A stretch of 64,000 nt of DNA from assembly GCA_015152465.1 (NCBI GenBank), contig SUTX01000003.1, positions 1 to 64,000 of the forward strand, given 5' to 3'. Position numbers and translations under genes: made by a program. Under the pieces are notes generated by a model, which made no database searches, was not told the origin of the DNA, and was given only the letters and a program-made list of their open reading frames with translations. Source of the DNA: Cyanobacteria bacterium SIG31 (lineage in GTDB: Bacteria; Cyanobacteriota; Vampirovibrionia; Gastranaerophilales; Gastranaerophilaceae). How positions within the stretch are numbered: position 1 is the first letter of the stretch; every line of letters starts with the position of its first letter. Below, in pieces: positions 17,425 to 26,872 of the stretch.

Positions 17425-17499
17425 ATTTTACCCTGACGGCTAATTTTTATCTTATTAAAATCTATTAATATATTTGTATAGTCTGATAGGAAAAGATTT

Positions 17500-18300
17500 A
17501 TGAGTATAGTAAAAGATTTATTATTTATTGGCATAATTATAATAATGATTGTTAAATACACTCATCTTAAAAGAGTTCTTTTAGAACAAAAAAATTATTT
17601 CATTCAAACTTTAAGCCACGATTTAAGAGTATCGACAATTGCTCAAATACGAGCATTAGAATTATTGCAAAAAAAACCTACAAATAATAATTTTAGTATA
17701 ATTGAAGACATTCAAGATTCTTGCTTATTTACGCTAGATATGATTAATATGCTTTTAAACTCTTACCGATACGAAAATGGCGAACAAATATTAAAATATG
17801 AGATATGTAGCGTTACAGAAATAATAAACAACACTAATAAGAACCTTTTTAAATTTTTGGAAGACAAAAAAATTTCTCTTAATATACTTGCAAATAAAAA
17901 CACTTTCATAGAAGCTGACAAGCAAGCTTTGTCAAAAGTTTTTTCAACACTTATATCGACAGCAATTTTTTACAGTGAAAACAATAGCATAATAAATATT
18001 TCAGCTGAAACAAAAAAACAAGAACTTATAGTAGAGATTAAATATAGAGGGAAAAAACTTAGCCCAGAAGAACAAAAGAGAATGTTTAACAAGAATTCAA
18101 AATTCTCAACAGTTGGGCATGGAATAAGGATGCATTTGTGTAAAAAAATAATTGATTATCATAATGGAAAAATAGAAGTAAATAATATTAGAGAAAATAT
18201 AAATTCATTTACATTTAAAATACCAGTCCAAAACAGAGAAAAAGCTCAGAGGCAAAGCCTTATAACAAACTTTTGTAAGTATAATTTACTTTCAAATTAA
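17500..18300 (+). CDS. Membrane-anchored degenerate histidine kinase
   Basis: A 266-residue protein with one N-terminal membrane helix (about 5-20) and a dimerisation helix with a phosphorylatable histidine (TLSHDLRVS). An ATPase domain follows in which key residues are changed. The N-box is FSTLISTAIFYS, with both usual asparagines lost. The D-box aspartate is missing (EIKYRGKKL). The second G-box is partly kept (GHGIRMHLCKKII). ATP binding and kinase activity are doubtful; a phosphatase-only or scaffold role is possible. No response regulator is adjacent, but the GGDEF/HD-GYP gene follows by 204 bp. Confidence 0.72.
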   Translation: MSIVKDLLFIGIIIIMIVKYTHLKRVLLEQKNYFIQTLSHDLRVSTIAQIRALELLQKKPTNNNFSIIEDIQDSCLFTLDMINMLLNSYRYENGEQILKYEICSVTEIINNTNKNLFKFLEDKKISLNILANKNTFIEADKQALSKVFSTLISTAIFYSENNSIINISAETKKQELIVEIKYRGKKLSPEEQKRMFNKNSKFSTVGHGIRMHLCKKIIDYHNGKIEVNNIRENINSFTFKIPVQNREKAQRQSLITNFCKYNLLSN

Positions 18301-18504
18301 AAGTGTTTTGTAAACAATTTTAATATTTTGAAACAAAAAGGGTAGAAAAATTTACAAAAAATGTTAAGATGAAAATATAGGGCAGTGACTGAATTGTAGA
18401 AATTTGTTAAAGGGATTATGTAAAATTTTTTAAACTAACTTAAAAAAAATGTCAAAAAAAGACATTTACATGTTTTAACTAGCTATATAGTCAAAGGTGT
18501 TAGT

Positions 18505-20343
18505 GTGGAAAATAAAATCAATACAAATAGAGAAAAAATCGAAAATACTAAAACAGGACCTGTTACATCACCAATTTCTCAAAAAAAATTGGTATCAAAA
18601 GTCAATGCTTTGACTTCACCTTCATCAGTTAACCCATTTTTAAACCCACAAAACATCATTTTTAACACAGAAAAAGGTTCTACTCTCAACTATAAATTTG
18701 TAGTTGACGAATTAGTAAAACTTGCTAACGTTGATAACACTAGCGATTTTTATAATGGTATTCATTCCATTATTTTACAGAGCATCGATTCAAGCTTCAT
18801 GGCTATCGGGATTTTCAAGGAAAAATCAAATTGTATAAATCTAAAACTAGAAGATAAGCTTGGAAACTGCTTCTCAACAAAGGTTTTCTTAAAGGACGAA
18901 GAAAATCCTATTGTACAAGTTTTCCAAACCAGAGAAATTCAGTTCGTAGAAAAGAAAAATTACTTAAAAATTTCTTATTACAAAGATTATTCAACAGTTA
19001 TTTTGCCATTAATTTCTGCAAATAAATGTATTGGCGTTTTGCTTGTAGAAGATGCTTATGCTAGACAAAATATCGTTTTATACTCTTTAATAGCTAATTT
19101 ATTAGCACTTGTAACTCATAATATAGAACTTCTAGAAAAGAGTGATGAATACATAAATACAGATGCTCTTACACTTTTGAGCAATCATAGAGGCTTCCAA
19201 GAAATTTTAACAAACGAAATTTCAAGAGCCCAAACAAACAAAACACCTCTATCAATAATAATGATGGATATCAACAATATTACTAAAATCAACAGAGATC
19301 TTGGTCACGCAAAAGGTGATGAAGTTATTAAAGTTGTTGCAGAAAAAGTTCGTCAAAACATGCGAGAAGGGGATATTGCTGGACGTTATGGTGGTGATGA
19401 GATTGCCATAATTCTTCCGAATACAGACTCTGCTCAAGCAAAATATGTTGCAGAATTCTTAACATATTCACTTTCTTGTTGCTTTATTGATGATATCGGA
19501 CCAATTAAAGTTTCAGTTGGTGTTGCAACATATCCAGATTGTGCTGAGGATAAAGAAAAACTTCTTATACTTGCAGAACAAGCTATGTATATTTCACAAG
19601 CTAAGGGCTATAATGACGGAATGTCAGCAATTATTAGTTCTTCAGACTTTAACTTCTGGGACGATGTAGCACTAAAATCGTATGCAGAAGTTGTGTCAAA
19701 ACGTCACTCGCAATTGGGTATTAACTTTGAAGAAGAATTATTAGAGAAATTTAATACAGACCACGATTTGTCAGACACAAGAACTTGGGAAATTGCAACA
19801 TCTCTTGCTGGTGCAATTGATGCTAAAGACCCATACACAAAAGGGCATTCAACGTCAGTTTCAAAATTCTCTGAAGCTCTTGCAAGAGCTATCAATCTTC
19901 CAGAAAAAGAAGTTGAAAGAATAACTCTTGGCGCATTGCTTCACGATGTGGGAAAAATCGGCATACCAGAAACTGTTCTTAAAAAAGAAGGGCCTCTTTC
20001 TGATGATGAATGGGCAATAATGAAGCAACACCCTGTTATCGGAGTTGAAAAAGTTCTTCAACCTAACCCTAACTTAAGAGATTTGATTCCTATTGTTAAA
20101 TACCATCACGAAAGAATTGATGGGAAAGGGTATCCTGAAAATCTTTCAAATGGCGACATTCCGCTTGCCGCAAAAATTGTTGCTATTGCAGATACTTATC
20201 ACGCATTGATAAGCGACAGACCTTATCGTAAAGGTATGAATATAGAAAAAGCTATTTCTATCTTAGAAGAAGGGGCTGGAACTCAATGGGATAAAAATCT
20301 TGTAAGAACATTCATACAAATAGCTCCTTCACTTGGAGTTTAA
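18505..20343 (+). CDS. GAF-GGDEF-HD-GYP cyclic-di-GMP enzyme
   Basis: A soluble 612-residue protein with both arms of c-di-GMP turnover. A polar N-terminus (1-50) is followed by a GAF-like sensor domain (about 60-215). The GGDEF domain comes next (about 220-380, RYGGDEIAIILP, with an RxxD inhibitory site REGD five residues before). A C-terminal HD-GYP phosphodiesterase domain follows (about 430-605) with HDVGKIGIPE and HHERIDGKGYP. GGDEI in place of GGDEF is a mild variant. The start is GTG at 18505, 8 bases after an AAAGG site. A strong terminator follows the stop. Confidence 0.93.
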   Translation: MENKINTNREKIENTKTGPVTSPISQKKLVSKVNALTSPSSVNPFLNPQNIIFNTEKGSTLNYKFVVDELVKLANVDNTSDFYNGIHSIILQSIDSSFMAIGIFKEKSNCINLKLEDKLGNCFSTKVFLKDEENPIVQVFQTREIQFVEKKNYLKISYYKDYSTVILPLISANKCIGVLLVEDAYARQNIVLYSLIANLLALVTHNIELLEKSDEYINTDALTLLSNHRGFQEILTNEISRAQTNKTPLSIIMMDINNITKINRDLGHAKGDEVIKVVAEKVRQNMREGDIAGRYGGDEIAIILPNTDSAQAKYVAEFLTYSLSCCFIDDIGPIKVSVGVATYPDCAEDKEKLLILAEQAMYISQAKGYNDGMSAIISSSDFNFWDDVALKSYAEVVSKRHSQLGINFEEELLEKFNTDHDLSDTRTWEIATSLAGAIDAKDPYTKGHSTSVSKFSEALARAINLPEKEVERITLGALLHDVGKIGIPETVLKKEGPLSDDEWAIMKQHPVIGVEKVLQPNPNLRDLIPIVKYHHERIDGKGYPENLSNGDIPLAAKIVAIADTYHALISDRPYRKGMNIEKAISILEEGAGTQWDKNLVRTFIQIAPSLGV

Positions 20344-20356
20344 AAAAAAGATATTA

Positions 20357-20400
20357 AGAGGGGCGGTTTTTTCTCTAGAAAAAACCGCCCCTCTTTTTTT
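20357..20400. terminator. Bidirectional intrinsic terminator
   Basis: A 16-bp perfect stem (AGAGGGGCGGTTTTTT at 20357-20372 with its complement at 20379-20394) is flanked by A-rich sequence on the left and T-rich on the right. It ends the convergent GGDEF/HD-GYP and NTF2-like genes from both sides. Confidence 0.9.
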
Positions 20401-20410
20401 ATTTCTTCTT

Positions 20411-20887
20411 TTATTCTTTATCAGCATAGCGAAGGAACGTTTGCACTTTTGTCTGCATCATTTCTTCAATTATTTGCCATTTTCCATTTGGTTGTTTTTT
20501 CACAATCATATAAGTTTTTAGCTTATATGTCTCACCAGAAGGTTGTCTTAATGAAGATATTTTATAAGCATTATCCTCATATGGTGCAACAACAATATTT
20601 GTATAAGTGTTTTTGTAATGTCTAAGCTTCGCACCTGCTTGACCTATTTTCATTTGCTTAATATAAGTAGCAGTATCAGTTGAAGCGTTAGCAGTTGTAC
20701 CATCAGGTTTAATAATTTGTCTTATTATTTTTGCGTTTGGAGAGTACATCTCTGCTATAGTTGGGCTATAATTATTTGCACCCTCGACATAGCTATTGAA
20801 AAATTTTAAAGCTTCTTGTTTTTCATCAGCAAAAGCTGGAACCGACATTACAATAATAGCTAACAAAGTAAAAATATATTTTTTCAT
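20411..20887 (-). CDS. Secreted NTF2-like protein
   Basis: A 158-residue exported protein. It has a clean signal peptide (MKKYIFTLLAIIVMSVPAFA, cleavage before DEK). The rest has the length and pattern of a SnoaL/NTF2-like cone: a first helix EALKFFNSYVEGANNYSP, then strands with KIIRQIIKPDG and TYMIVKKQPNGKWQIIEE. Such domains bind small ligands or act as simple enzymes; the role here is unknown. It is 9 bp downstream of lysC on the same strand. Confidence 0.72.
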   Translation of the reverse strand: MKKYIFTLLAIIVMSVPAFADEKQEALKFFNSYVEGANNYSPTIAEMYSPNAKIIRQIIKPDGTTANASTDTATYIKQMKIGQAGAKLRHYKNTYTNIVVAPYEDNAYKISSLRQPSGETYKLKTYMIVKKQPNGKWQIIEEMMQTKVQTFLRYADKE

Positions 20888-20896
20888 TATTTTCTC

Positions 20897-22162
20897 CTAA
20901 ACATCAGGCAAATCGCCTTTAACATCAGCAATTTCATCCGAATCAAGTCCAAACATGGTATGTAAAGCCTCAACAGCATCTGCCGCATAAACTTCATCAA
21001 CAAGACAGCTAATCTTTATTTCACTTGTAGAAATCATTTTGATGTTAATTCCTCTATTAGCAAGTGTTCTAAACATTTTTGCTGCAATACCTGGTCTACC
21101 AATCATGCCTGCGCCAATTATAGAAATTTTTGCGATTTTGTCATCGACATAAATATTACTATAACCAAGTTCAGGTTTTACATATTCCAAAATTTGTCTA
21201 GTTCTTTCTAAATCTGATTTTTCAATAGTAAATGCAATATCGTTAGTATTTAAATTTTTTCTAGCATAAGATTGAATAATCATATCCACAGAGATGTTTT
21301 CTTTTGCCAAACTATCAAACAACACAGCTGCTGTCCCTGGATTATCTTTCACATCACAAACAACAACTCTTAGCTTTGATAAATCAGATGCTACACCCGT
21401 AACAGGTTTGTGTAATTCCATTTCTTCAACTCCTACAATTAAAGTTCCGAGATTTTCTGTATTAAAAGTACTTCTTACTCTAACCGGTGTTTTTGCGAAC
21501 ATTGCAGTTTCAACAGCTCTTGGATGCAAAACATTTGCGCCACCGCTTGCTAATTCCATCATTTCTTCATAAGAAATTTTCTCTAATTTTGAAGCACAAG
21601 GTACAATTCGAGGGTCTGTAGTATAAACCCCATCGACATCAGTATAAATATCACAACGTTTCGCCCCCAAAGCACCAGCTAAAGCTACCGCTGAAGTATC
21701 TGAGCCACCTCGACCAAGAGTAGTGATTTCAAAATCATCAGTAACCCCCTGAAAACCAGCAATAACTACAACTTCGCCATTATCAAGATGAGTGCGAATT
21801 TTTTCTGTTTTTATTTCTAAAATTCTTGCTTTTGAGTGAACTTTCTCTGTAATAATACCAACTTGCATTGCATTCATACTAACAGCATCACACCCTTGCT
21901 CTTGAAGCGCCATAGCCAAAAGTGCAATAGATACTCCCTCTCCTGTTGATAGAAGCATGTCCATTTCTCTTGAAGATGGATTAGGCGAAATCTCTTTAGC
22001 AAGTTTAGTTAAAATATCTGTTGTATGCCCCATAGCCGAAACAACAACAACGACATCATTGCCTAAATTTTTCTCTCTAATTACGGCACGGGCAACATTT
22101 TTTATTTTATCCGTATCAGCTACGGATGTCCCCCCGAATTTTTGTACAATTATATCTTTCAT
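20897..22162 (-). CDS. lysC: Aspartate kinase
   Basis: LysC phosphorylates aspartate, the first step to lysine, diaminopimelate, threonine and methionine. The kinase domain (1-245) begins with IVQKFGGTSVAD and contains GRGGSDTSAVALAGALGA and the TDVDGVYTTDPR motif. Two ACT regulatory domains follow (about 265-410, with VDMIIQSYARKNLNTNDIAF and INIKMISTSEIKISCLVDE), so feedback inhibition by lysine and/or threonine is likely. The 421 residues are typical. lysA of the same pathway is at 36378. Confidence 0.95.
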   Translation of the reverse strand: MKDIIVQKFGGTSVADTDKIKNVARAVIREKNLGNDVVVVVSAMGHTTDILTKLAKEISPNPSSREMDMLLSTGEGVSIALLAMALQEQGCDAVSMNAMQVGIITEKVHSKARILEIKTEKIRTHLDNGEVVVIAGFQGVTDDFEITTLGRGGSDTSAVALAGALGAKRCDIYTDVDGVYTTDPRIVPCASKLEKISYEEMMELASGGANVLHPRAVETAMFAKTPVRVRSTFNTENLGTLIVGVEEMELHKPVTGVASDLSKLRVVVCDVKDNPGTAAVLFDSLAKENISVDMIIQSYARKNLNTNDIAFTIEKSDLERTRQILEYVKPELGYSNIYVDDKIAKISIIGAGMIGRPGIAAKMFRTLANRGINIKMISTSEIKISCLVDEVYAADAVEALHTMFGLDSDEIADVKGDLPDV

Positions 22163-22240
22163 TCCATTTATACCTTAACCAGTAAGAATTATTATATATT
22201 TAAATAACGATAAAAACAAGAAAAAGTTCATTTTATATTT

Positions 22241-22334
22241 TTGTAAACATTTGTAAACATAAATTTTTCGCTAGAATTCAATAATAGCAAGGTTTGTGTT
22301 AAAGTTTACAAACAGGTACATATCCATTTACAAA
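22241..22334. promoter_or_regulatory. TTGTAAACAT repeat cluster upstream of lipoprotein gene
   Basis: The 252-bp intergenic region has a perfect tandem repeat TTGTAAACAT (22241-22250 and 22251-22260). Inverse-type sites GTTTACAA (22304-22311) and TTTACAAA (22327-22334) follow. This may be an operator array for the downstream gene or for divergent lysC, but AT-rich composition makes chance copies likely. Confidence 0.3.
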
Positions 22335-22414
22335 AAATTAGGCAAAAAATAATCTTCACCTGTTTTATGTGTATTACGAAATGTAGTAGAAGTAAATAAA
22401 AAGGAGTTAAATAT

Positions 22415-23926
22415 ATGAACATTAATGCAATCAGCTCATCAATGATGAACCAAAATTTGAAATTAAAAATGGCTAATGCGCCACAAGAACCTGAAACAAA
22501 ACCAGTATCTTATGCAACAAAACCAGAAGTTGAAACAACTTCTCCTGCATTTCAGGGTTTAAACATGACTCAACTTAGTAGCGGTGCAAAAAAAGGAATC
22601 ATGGCTCTTGCTGCAGCTGCTGCACTTACAATGGGAACAACATCTTGTTCAGACGAAATTATTTACCTTGAGCCAAACAATCCACATGACATAATCGTTA
22701 ATGTTTATGTTGAAGATAAAGATAACATGAGTGCATTAATTGAAATGATGATGAAATATTTTGAAGAAAGAGATGAAAAATTATTTAATATGCTATCTCA
22801 ATGGATGACAGAATGGCAAAATGGTCGTATGGAAGACCAAGCTTTATTAGAAAAAATGTATAACTTAATGTTAACAAACAATGACAATCAAAATATTATT
22901 ATTGATTTATTAAAACAAAACGGCAAATCTGATGAAGAAGCAAAAGCTTTCTTAGAAAAACTTTTAGCAGAAGTCCAAGCTGGTAATATGACAGCAGCAG
23001 AAGCATATAAACAGATTATGGAAGAATTAGGCGATATCAACATCACATTAAAAGAAGGTTTAAATAAATTATTTGAATATATGCAAAATCGTGATGACAA
23101 GCTATTTAAGACAATGCTTGAGTGGAAAGAACAATATGATAATAATGAGATGTCAAAAGCAGATTTTAGTGCAAAAATGTTAGACGCAATCTTAGCTAAT
23201 CAAGAAAAAATAATCAACTTATTAGTTGAACAGGGCATGTCAGAAGCAGAAGCAAAAGCATACTTAGAAAAAATCGTTTCTCAATTGAATGACGTTAATG
23301 GCAAACTTGATTATATTATTGAGCAATTAAAATACATATCTGGTCAAATTACAGAAAATGCAGATAAACAAGATAAAAGATGGAACCAATTCTTAGAGAT
23401 GGCTGCAAACTATAAAGGCGACATTGAAGCTCTAAAAGATGCTAACGAATTATCAAATGATTACTTAAAACTTCTTATTGATAATACTAACGATTTAAAA
23501 GCAACTCTCAAATACTATATGGAACAAAACGGCGAAGGAATGACGCTTGATGACTTGAAAAAATTATTAGGTGAAGAAAGTGAAGCTTGGAAAGAATTCA
23601 TCGCAGCACAATTCGCATTATACCTTGACGGTGTAAAAGGCGATGTTACAACAATCAAAGATTATATTTCTATGATTGAAGAAAAAATGGCAACAAAAGA
23701 AGACCTTCAAGCCCAAGGTAACAGACTAGAACAATTATTAGCTAAAATTGATTGGAATACCGCAGAAACATTGGGCGTTGCACAAGAAATCAGAGATTTA
23801 ATAGCACAAGGCTGTGACTGTAAATGTGCAGAAGAATTGAAAAAAATAGTAGATTTAATTGAAAAACTTGTCCAAGACAATGGTAATAATAATGACAATA
23901 ACGAAGGTATCTTAGGTGACTTGTAA
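22415..23926 (+). CDS. Lipoprotein-like helical repeat protein with extended N-terminus
   Basis: A 503-residue acidic, helical protein. Residues 58-78 read like a lipoprotein signal (AKKGIMALAAAAALTMGTTS then Cys78), but about 57 polar residues precede it, including SPAFQG at 43-48. The body contains a duplicated unit of about 100 residues: RDEKLFNMLSQW...EEAKAFLEKLLAEV (about 117-190) is repeated as RDDKLFKTMLEW...AEAKAYLEKIVSQL (about 225-295). A long coiled-coil-like region follows, then a CDCKC cysteine cluster and an Asn-rich tail. Membrane anchoring is inferred. A terminator follows the gene. Confidence 0.75.
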   Translation: MNINAISSSMMNQNLKLKMANAPQEPETKPVSYATKPEVETTSPAFQGLNMTQLSSGAKKGIMALAAAAALTMGTTSCSDEIIYLEPNNPHDIIVNVYVEDKDNMSALIEMMMKYFEERDEKLFNMLSQWMTEWQNGRMEDQALLEKMYNLMLTNNDNQNIIIDLLKQNGKSDEEAKAFLEKLLAEVQAGNMTAAEAYKQIMEELGDINITLKEGLNKLFEYMQNRDDKLFKTMLEWKEQYDNNEMSKADFSAKMLDAILANQEKIINLLVEQGMSEAEAKAYLEKIVSQLNDVNGKLDYIIEQLKYISGQITENADKQDKRWNQFLEMAANYKGDIEALKDANELSNDYLKLLIDNTNDLKATLKYYMEQNGEGMTLDDLKKLLGEESEAWKEFIAAQFALYLDGVKGDVTTIKDYISMIEEKMATKEDLQAQGNRLEQLLAKIDWNTAETLGVAQEIRDLIAQGCDCKCAEELKKIVDLIEKLVQDNGNNNDNNEGILGDL

Positions 23927-23981
23927 TCCCGTTAACACCAACAACTAATACTACAACCACACACTAAATATACACAAGGAA

Positions 23982-24008
23982 AGAGGCGGAAATCCCGCCT
24001 CTTTTTTT
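23982..24008 (+). terminator. Intrinsic terminator after lipoprotein-like gene
   Basis: An 8-bp stem AGAGGCGG/CCGCCTCT is followed by seven T residues, 55 bp after the stop codon. Confidence 0.85.
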
Positions 24009-24034
24009 AACAACCATCTTACTTTTCTGTATCT

Positions 24035-26581
24035 TTATTTTTTATCTACCTTTAAACTTGTGTCTTGTTCATATGTGTTTTTATATCTCACATTTGGATT
24101 AGCTTTTTTTAGTTTTTGAACTGCTTCTTCTTGAGTTTGTCCTGTATATTTAACAGTTGGGTTTGATTTATCAGCAACTACATAAATGTCACCAATTTTT
24201 GAAGAAATGTAAGTTGTTCCTTGTTTCTTTTCCCCAGCTTCTTTTATATCTGTTCTACCGCCACCCATTTTGCCAGTTTTTTCAACTTTGCCATTAGGAT
24301 TTAATTTAATGCCTTTTAATTCCAATGGTAAGTATAAATTAGGTGGGATATCACTTGCATTAGTTAACTTACCGTCAGCCATTAATGCTCTTTTTAGTGC
24401 ACCAATTGCACCCTCTGCAACACGTTTACCATTTTTGTATACATCATAGAAACGTCCGTTAAATTGTGCTTCTAAACCTGGATAAAAAGCTCTGACAATA
24501 TCTAACCATTGTTCCCCTCCAGTTATTTCATAATGATGATATAAATCATTTTTTACTGGAGTTTTTTCGTATTGTTCTTCAGAATTCCAAACAATTGTTT
24601 TCTCTTCAGGTTTTACCTCTTCTTGTTCTTGTTCAAAACTTATTTTACCAGCTTTAATATCATTAGCAATAGCCAATAATTCTTTTGGATTAAGAATATC
24701 ATTTTCTTGACCTGCCGTACTATTTAATAGTTTTCTATAAGAAGCATGATCCCATTTACCGTCTTTAACAAAACATCCTGCAATTAATGCAGCTGCTTGT
24801 GCGTGAGGATTACCATTCTCTTTCAATTTAGCAACATATTTATCATAGCTTACATTACCTTCTTTATCTCTATAGTCATTTTCATTAAATGCTAGAGAGA
24901 TTGTAGATTCTTGCGTTTTATCCTTGGTTGCAGCGCCAATAGCACCAACTATAGCTGGTAAAATTGCTCCTAATGCAGCATTAGCACCGACATTACCTGC
25001 AAATTTAATAATACCACCGTCAAGAAGTTCATGTATTGTTGTGTTAACAACTTTATCAGCACCGTTAACTTTTACAACAACATTTACAGGAGTATCAGGT
25101 AATACTATTGTTTTATTTTCAGTTGTAGCAGCTCCGCCACCAGCACCAGCAAATCCTAATGTTAGAACAGCTAGTATAACTTCGCCAGCTTCTACTTTCT
25201 TCTCAATATCATAGCCGCATAATTTAATAATTTCTTTTACTTCAGAATCTTCTAATGTACCCATTTTAGATTCTAAGAATTTTTTGATATTTGTAAATTC
25301 TGCAGTTGTAATTTGATCCTTAGAGTCTTGGCTCAATTCTAAATCAGCACCTAAAATATTTCTAATTTCTTGAGACAAGCCTGTTAAATCCCATTTTTTA
25401 CCTTTTATTTCAAGTAATTTAACTTTTTTATCACCAGGATTACCCAATTCGTCTCTTACTTCAACTTCCACTCCGTTCAAGGTTCTTTTTAAGTGAGACA
25501 TCGTGTTATTAGTTGTTCCTTTTTTAACTTCTTTTTCATTCTGAATTCTTGATTGTTCAACATCATTTCCAGCAGCTTGAGTTTCAGTAACTATTGATCT
25601 GAATGAGTCATCACCTGTCCAAAAATCATTAAAGTGACCTTCGTTTACACCTTTTTTAACAAGTTCATTCCAAACGCCATCTTTTTTCATCAATTTAACA
25701 GCTTGTCTATGAATATAGTTTTTTCTGGTTAAATTTTTATCTTCTGCAATATCACCAGCTTCATCTGCAGGTGCATTAACAACTTTTTTAACATATTCAG
25801 CATAAATATTTCTTGCTTCTGCTTTAACTTCATCTTTTAATTGTCTATTAGCTTGTCTAGTTTCACTACCAGTATACTCGCCTGTTTTTTTCACAGCTTT
25901 TTTACCGGCTTTAACATCAGCTCTAGACATTACTTTATCTTCACCTTGAGCTTTTTCTGCTTCTTCTTTTTGAAGTGTAAAAGCTTCTTGCACGTTATCT
26001 TTTTCTTCTAATTTTTCTAATTTTTCAAGTAATTCTATGTAATATTTAGCATTACCAGCTTTTTCTTTTCTAATTTTAGCAACAGCTTCGTGATGTTTAT
26101 CAGTTCTATTCATCACTCCTTTTAAGTAGTCAATAGATTCTTTTAATTCCTCTTTTGTTTGTGCACTGCCAACTACATTATCAGCGATATTATCTAAAGT
26201 CACATCTTCTTTTTCGATTGCATTATTTAGAATTTTAACATCTGCATGTCTATCTGCTCTTGAAGTTCTGTCTTCTTTAGCTGGATTTGTTACAGCTTGA
26301 ACTGCTGGTTGTTCTGCTACGCTCTTGTCTTGTTTTTTTTCTTTAGCAACTTTTTCTTCTTCAGGAACATTTCCTGTAGAGCCATTAGCTAAATTATAAA
26401 TTTTATTAAGAACTTCATCGCTAACAGCTTCTTTTTTAGCTTTCTTCATGAATATGCTTAATTCTTTATCATCTAAATAACCGTCAGATTTTTTATTTCT
26501 ATGGTCAACTTCGTTAGCAATTCTTTCTGCTTTATGATCACCAGTTGTAGCAGCGATTTGATCAATTCTTAATAAACCCAT
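24035..26581 (-). CDS. Large EF-hand-like and LysM-like protein of unknown function
   Basis: An 848-residue, lysine- and glutamate-rich protein. Near the N-terminus, residues 29-40 (NKKSDGYLDDKE) resemble a calcium-binding EF-hand loop. Long charged helical regions (about 70-360) look like coiled coil. Two hydrophobic stretches (about 467-487 and 535-552, rich in Gly and Ala) could be membrane-inserting. A second EF-hand-like region lies around 569-590. Residues 680-753 (YHHYEITGGEQWLDIVRAFY ending PPNLYLPLEL) resemble a LysM domain. No signal peptide is visible. I know no family for the whole protein. A good ribosome site (AAGGAGAATATT) precedes the ATG. Confidence 0.72.
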   Translation of the reverse strand: MGLLRIDQIAATTGDHKAERIANEVDHRNKKSDGYLDDKELSIFMKKAKKEAVSDEVLNKIYNLANGSTGNVPEEEKVAKEKKQDKSVAEQPAVQAVTNPAKEDRTSRADRHADVKILNNAIEKEDVTLDNIADNVVGSAQTKEELKESIDYLKGVMNRTDKHHEAVAKIRKEKAGNAKYYIELLEKLEKLEEKDNVQEAFTLQKEEAEKAQGEDKVMSRADVKAGKKAVKKTGEYTGSETRQANRQLKDEVKAEARNIYAEYVKKVVNAPADEAGDIAEDKNLTRKNYIHRQAVKLMKKDGVWNELVKKGVNEGHFNDFWTGDDSFRSIVTETQAAGNDVEQSRIQNEKEVKKGTTNNTMSHLKRTLNGVEVEVRDELGNPGDKKVKLLEIKGKKWDLTGLSQEIRNILGADLELSQDSKDQITTAEFTNIKKFLESKMGTLEDSEVKEIIKLCGYDIEKKVEAGEVILAVLTLGFAGAGGGAATTENKTIVLPDTPVNVVVKVNGADKVVNTTIHELLDGGIIKFAGNVGANAALGAILPAIVGAIGAATKDKTQESTISLAFNENDYRDKEGNVSYDKYVAKLKENGNPHAQAAALIAGCFVKDGKWDHASYRKLLNSTAGQENDILNPKELLAIANDIKAGKISFEQEQEEVKPEEKTIVWNSEEQYEKTPVKNDLYHHYEITGGEQWLDIVRAFYPGLEAQFNGRFYDVYKNGKRVAEGAIGALKRALMADGKLTNASDIPPNLYLPLELKGIKLNPNGKVEKTGKMGGGRTDIKEAGEKKQGTTYISSKIGDIYVVADKSNPTVKYTGQTQEEAVQKLKKANPNVRYKNTYEQDTSLKVDKK

Positions 26582-26768
26582 GTTAATATTCTCCTTTTTA
26601 TATCCTCTTGGATATATAAAGTATTTCTTTTTTTAAAAATTGCCCTTTTTGTTAACAATTTGTTACAAACAAAACAAAAATAGCACCAATACACAATCTT
26701 GAGATTATATATCACCTCACCCTACCCCCTCTGTAAGGTTAGGGAAATACGTTCGACGCCAACAATAG

Positions 26769-26868
26769 TGTCATGTCGTCCTCAGACGCAGTCTGGGGAC
26801 CCAGCCTTTTTAAAACCTTAGATATTTTGACTATAAGCTGGATTCCCGCACTTCGTGCGAGAATGACA
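26769..26868. mobile_element. 100-bp palindromic MITE-like element
   Basis: The element starts TGTCATGTCG and ends with the complement of TGTCATTCTCG, giving imperfect terminal inverted repeats. It contains an internal hairpin CGCAC-TTC-GTGCG near the right end. It is GC-richer than its flanks and fills the gap between the 848-residue protein and trmFO. Sequences of this style, ending in GTCATTC, are commonly dispersed in bacterial genomes; two more such ends occur near 42.5 kb. Confidence 0.5.
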
Positions 26869-26872
26869 AGTT

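Noticed and set aside
20333..20521. A 62-codon plus-strand frame after the GGDEF/HD-GYP gene
   Set aside because: It runs through the strong terminator hairpin and overlaps the opposite gene; no ribosome site.
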